Source: Chloroflexota bacterium
Lineage (GTDB): Bacteria > Chloroflexota > Dehalococcoidia > SHYB01
Reading direction: 5' to 3'
Assembly: GCA_022572465.1 (NCBI GenBank)
Contig: JACZVV010000004.1
Span: 1 to 61,909, forward strand
Length of the DNA stretch: 61,909 nucleotides
Shown: piece after piece, positions 61,889 to 61,909 of the stretch
How positions within the stretch are numbered: position 1 is the first letter of the stretch
Layout: the number at the start of each line of letters is the position of its first letter
Notes under the pieces: model-generated
The model's database searches: none
Seen by the model: only the letters and a program-made list of their open reading frames with translations
Told to the model about the DNA's origin: nothing
Made by a program: the position numbers and the translations under genes

Positions 61889-61909
61889 CTTTACGGTCAC
61901 GCAAGGGCC

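Overview
This is a high-G+C bacterial window, most likely from a Chloroflexota genome of the Dehalococcoidia/SAR202 type. The placement is an inference from an Alternative Complex III operon, several flavin-dependent luciferase-family oxidoreductases mixed with short-chain dehydrogenases, a T-box-controlled ilv/leu operon and a substrate-binding lipoprotein with a Thr/Pro linker. There is no rRNA, tRNA or CRISPR array.

Layout. 1-1.25 kb: a luciferase-family oxidoreductase cut by the window edge and an SRPBCC gene remnant. 1.25-9.9 kb (minus): a complete Alternative Complex III operon (pentahaem ActA, ActB1, ActB2, two NrfD-like membrane subunits, ActD, ActE, plus two small accessory genes) behind a near-consensus promoter. 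10-12.7 kb (plus): a cysteine synthase, a selenophosphate synthetase whose catalytic residue is encoded by in-frame UGA, and a JAMM peptidase. 12.85-17.6 kb (plus): a MacAB-like export system with a very long adaptor. 17.6-30.5 kb (minus): branched-chain amino-acid synthesis, T-box-ilvB-ilvN-ilvC-leuA-leuC-leuD-leuB, then a NicO-type transporter and citramalate synthase. The leuC-leuD junction holds a low-G+C nuclease-like gene and a toxin-antitoxin pair; the leuD-leuB junction holds a nested palindromic element.

30.5-34.8 kb: an alpha/beta-hydrolase-fold gene whose 3' end is duplicated around a two-gene insert, then a luciferase-family oxidoreductase and an SDR. 35-44.3 kb: mostly housekeeping genes (cmk, plsC, glmS, thiolase plus DUF35 partner, M16 protease, metallo-beta-lactamase, HAD phosphatase, htpX). 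44.3-47.4 kb (minus): a DUF3179 protein interrupted by an in-frame UGA exactly at a family cysteine, which I read as a new selenoprotein, and a solute-binding lipoprotein. 47.4-56.9 kb (minus): an HK97-type head module (TerS, TerL, portal, protease, capsid, connector, tail-like genes) without integrase, replication, tape-measure or lysis genes. 57-61.9 kb: a tautomerase, an NHL beta-propeller lipoprotein with near-identical repeats, two tandem SDRs and another luciferase-family oxidoreductase.

The most unusual signals are the UGA-containing DUF3179 gene together with the UGA-containing selD, which suggest active selenocysteine use. Next come the three-hairpin palindrome in the leu operon, the 104-bp perfect direct repeat around an integrase-free insert, and the defence-like cassette that splits leuCD.
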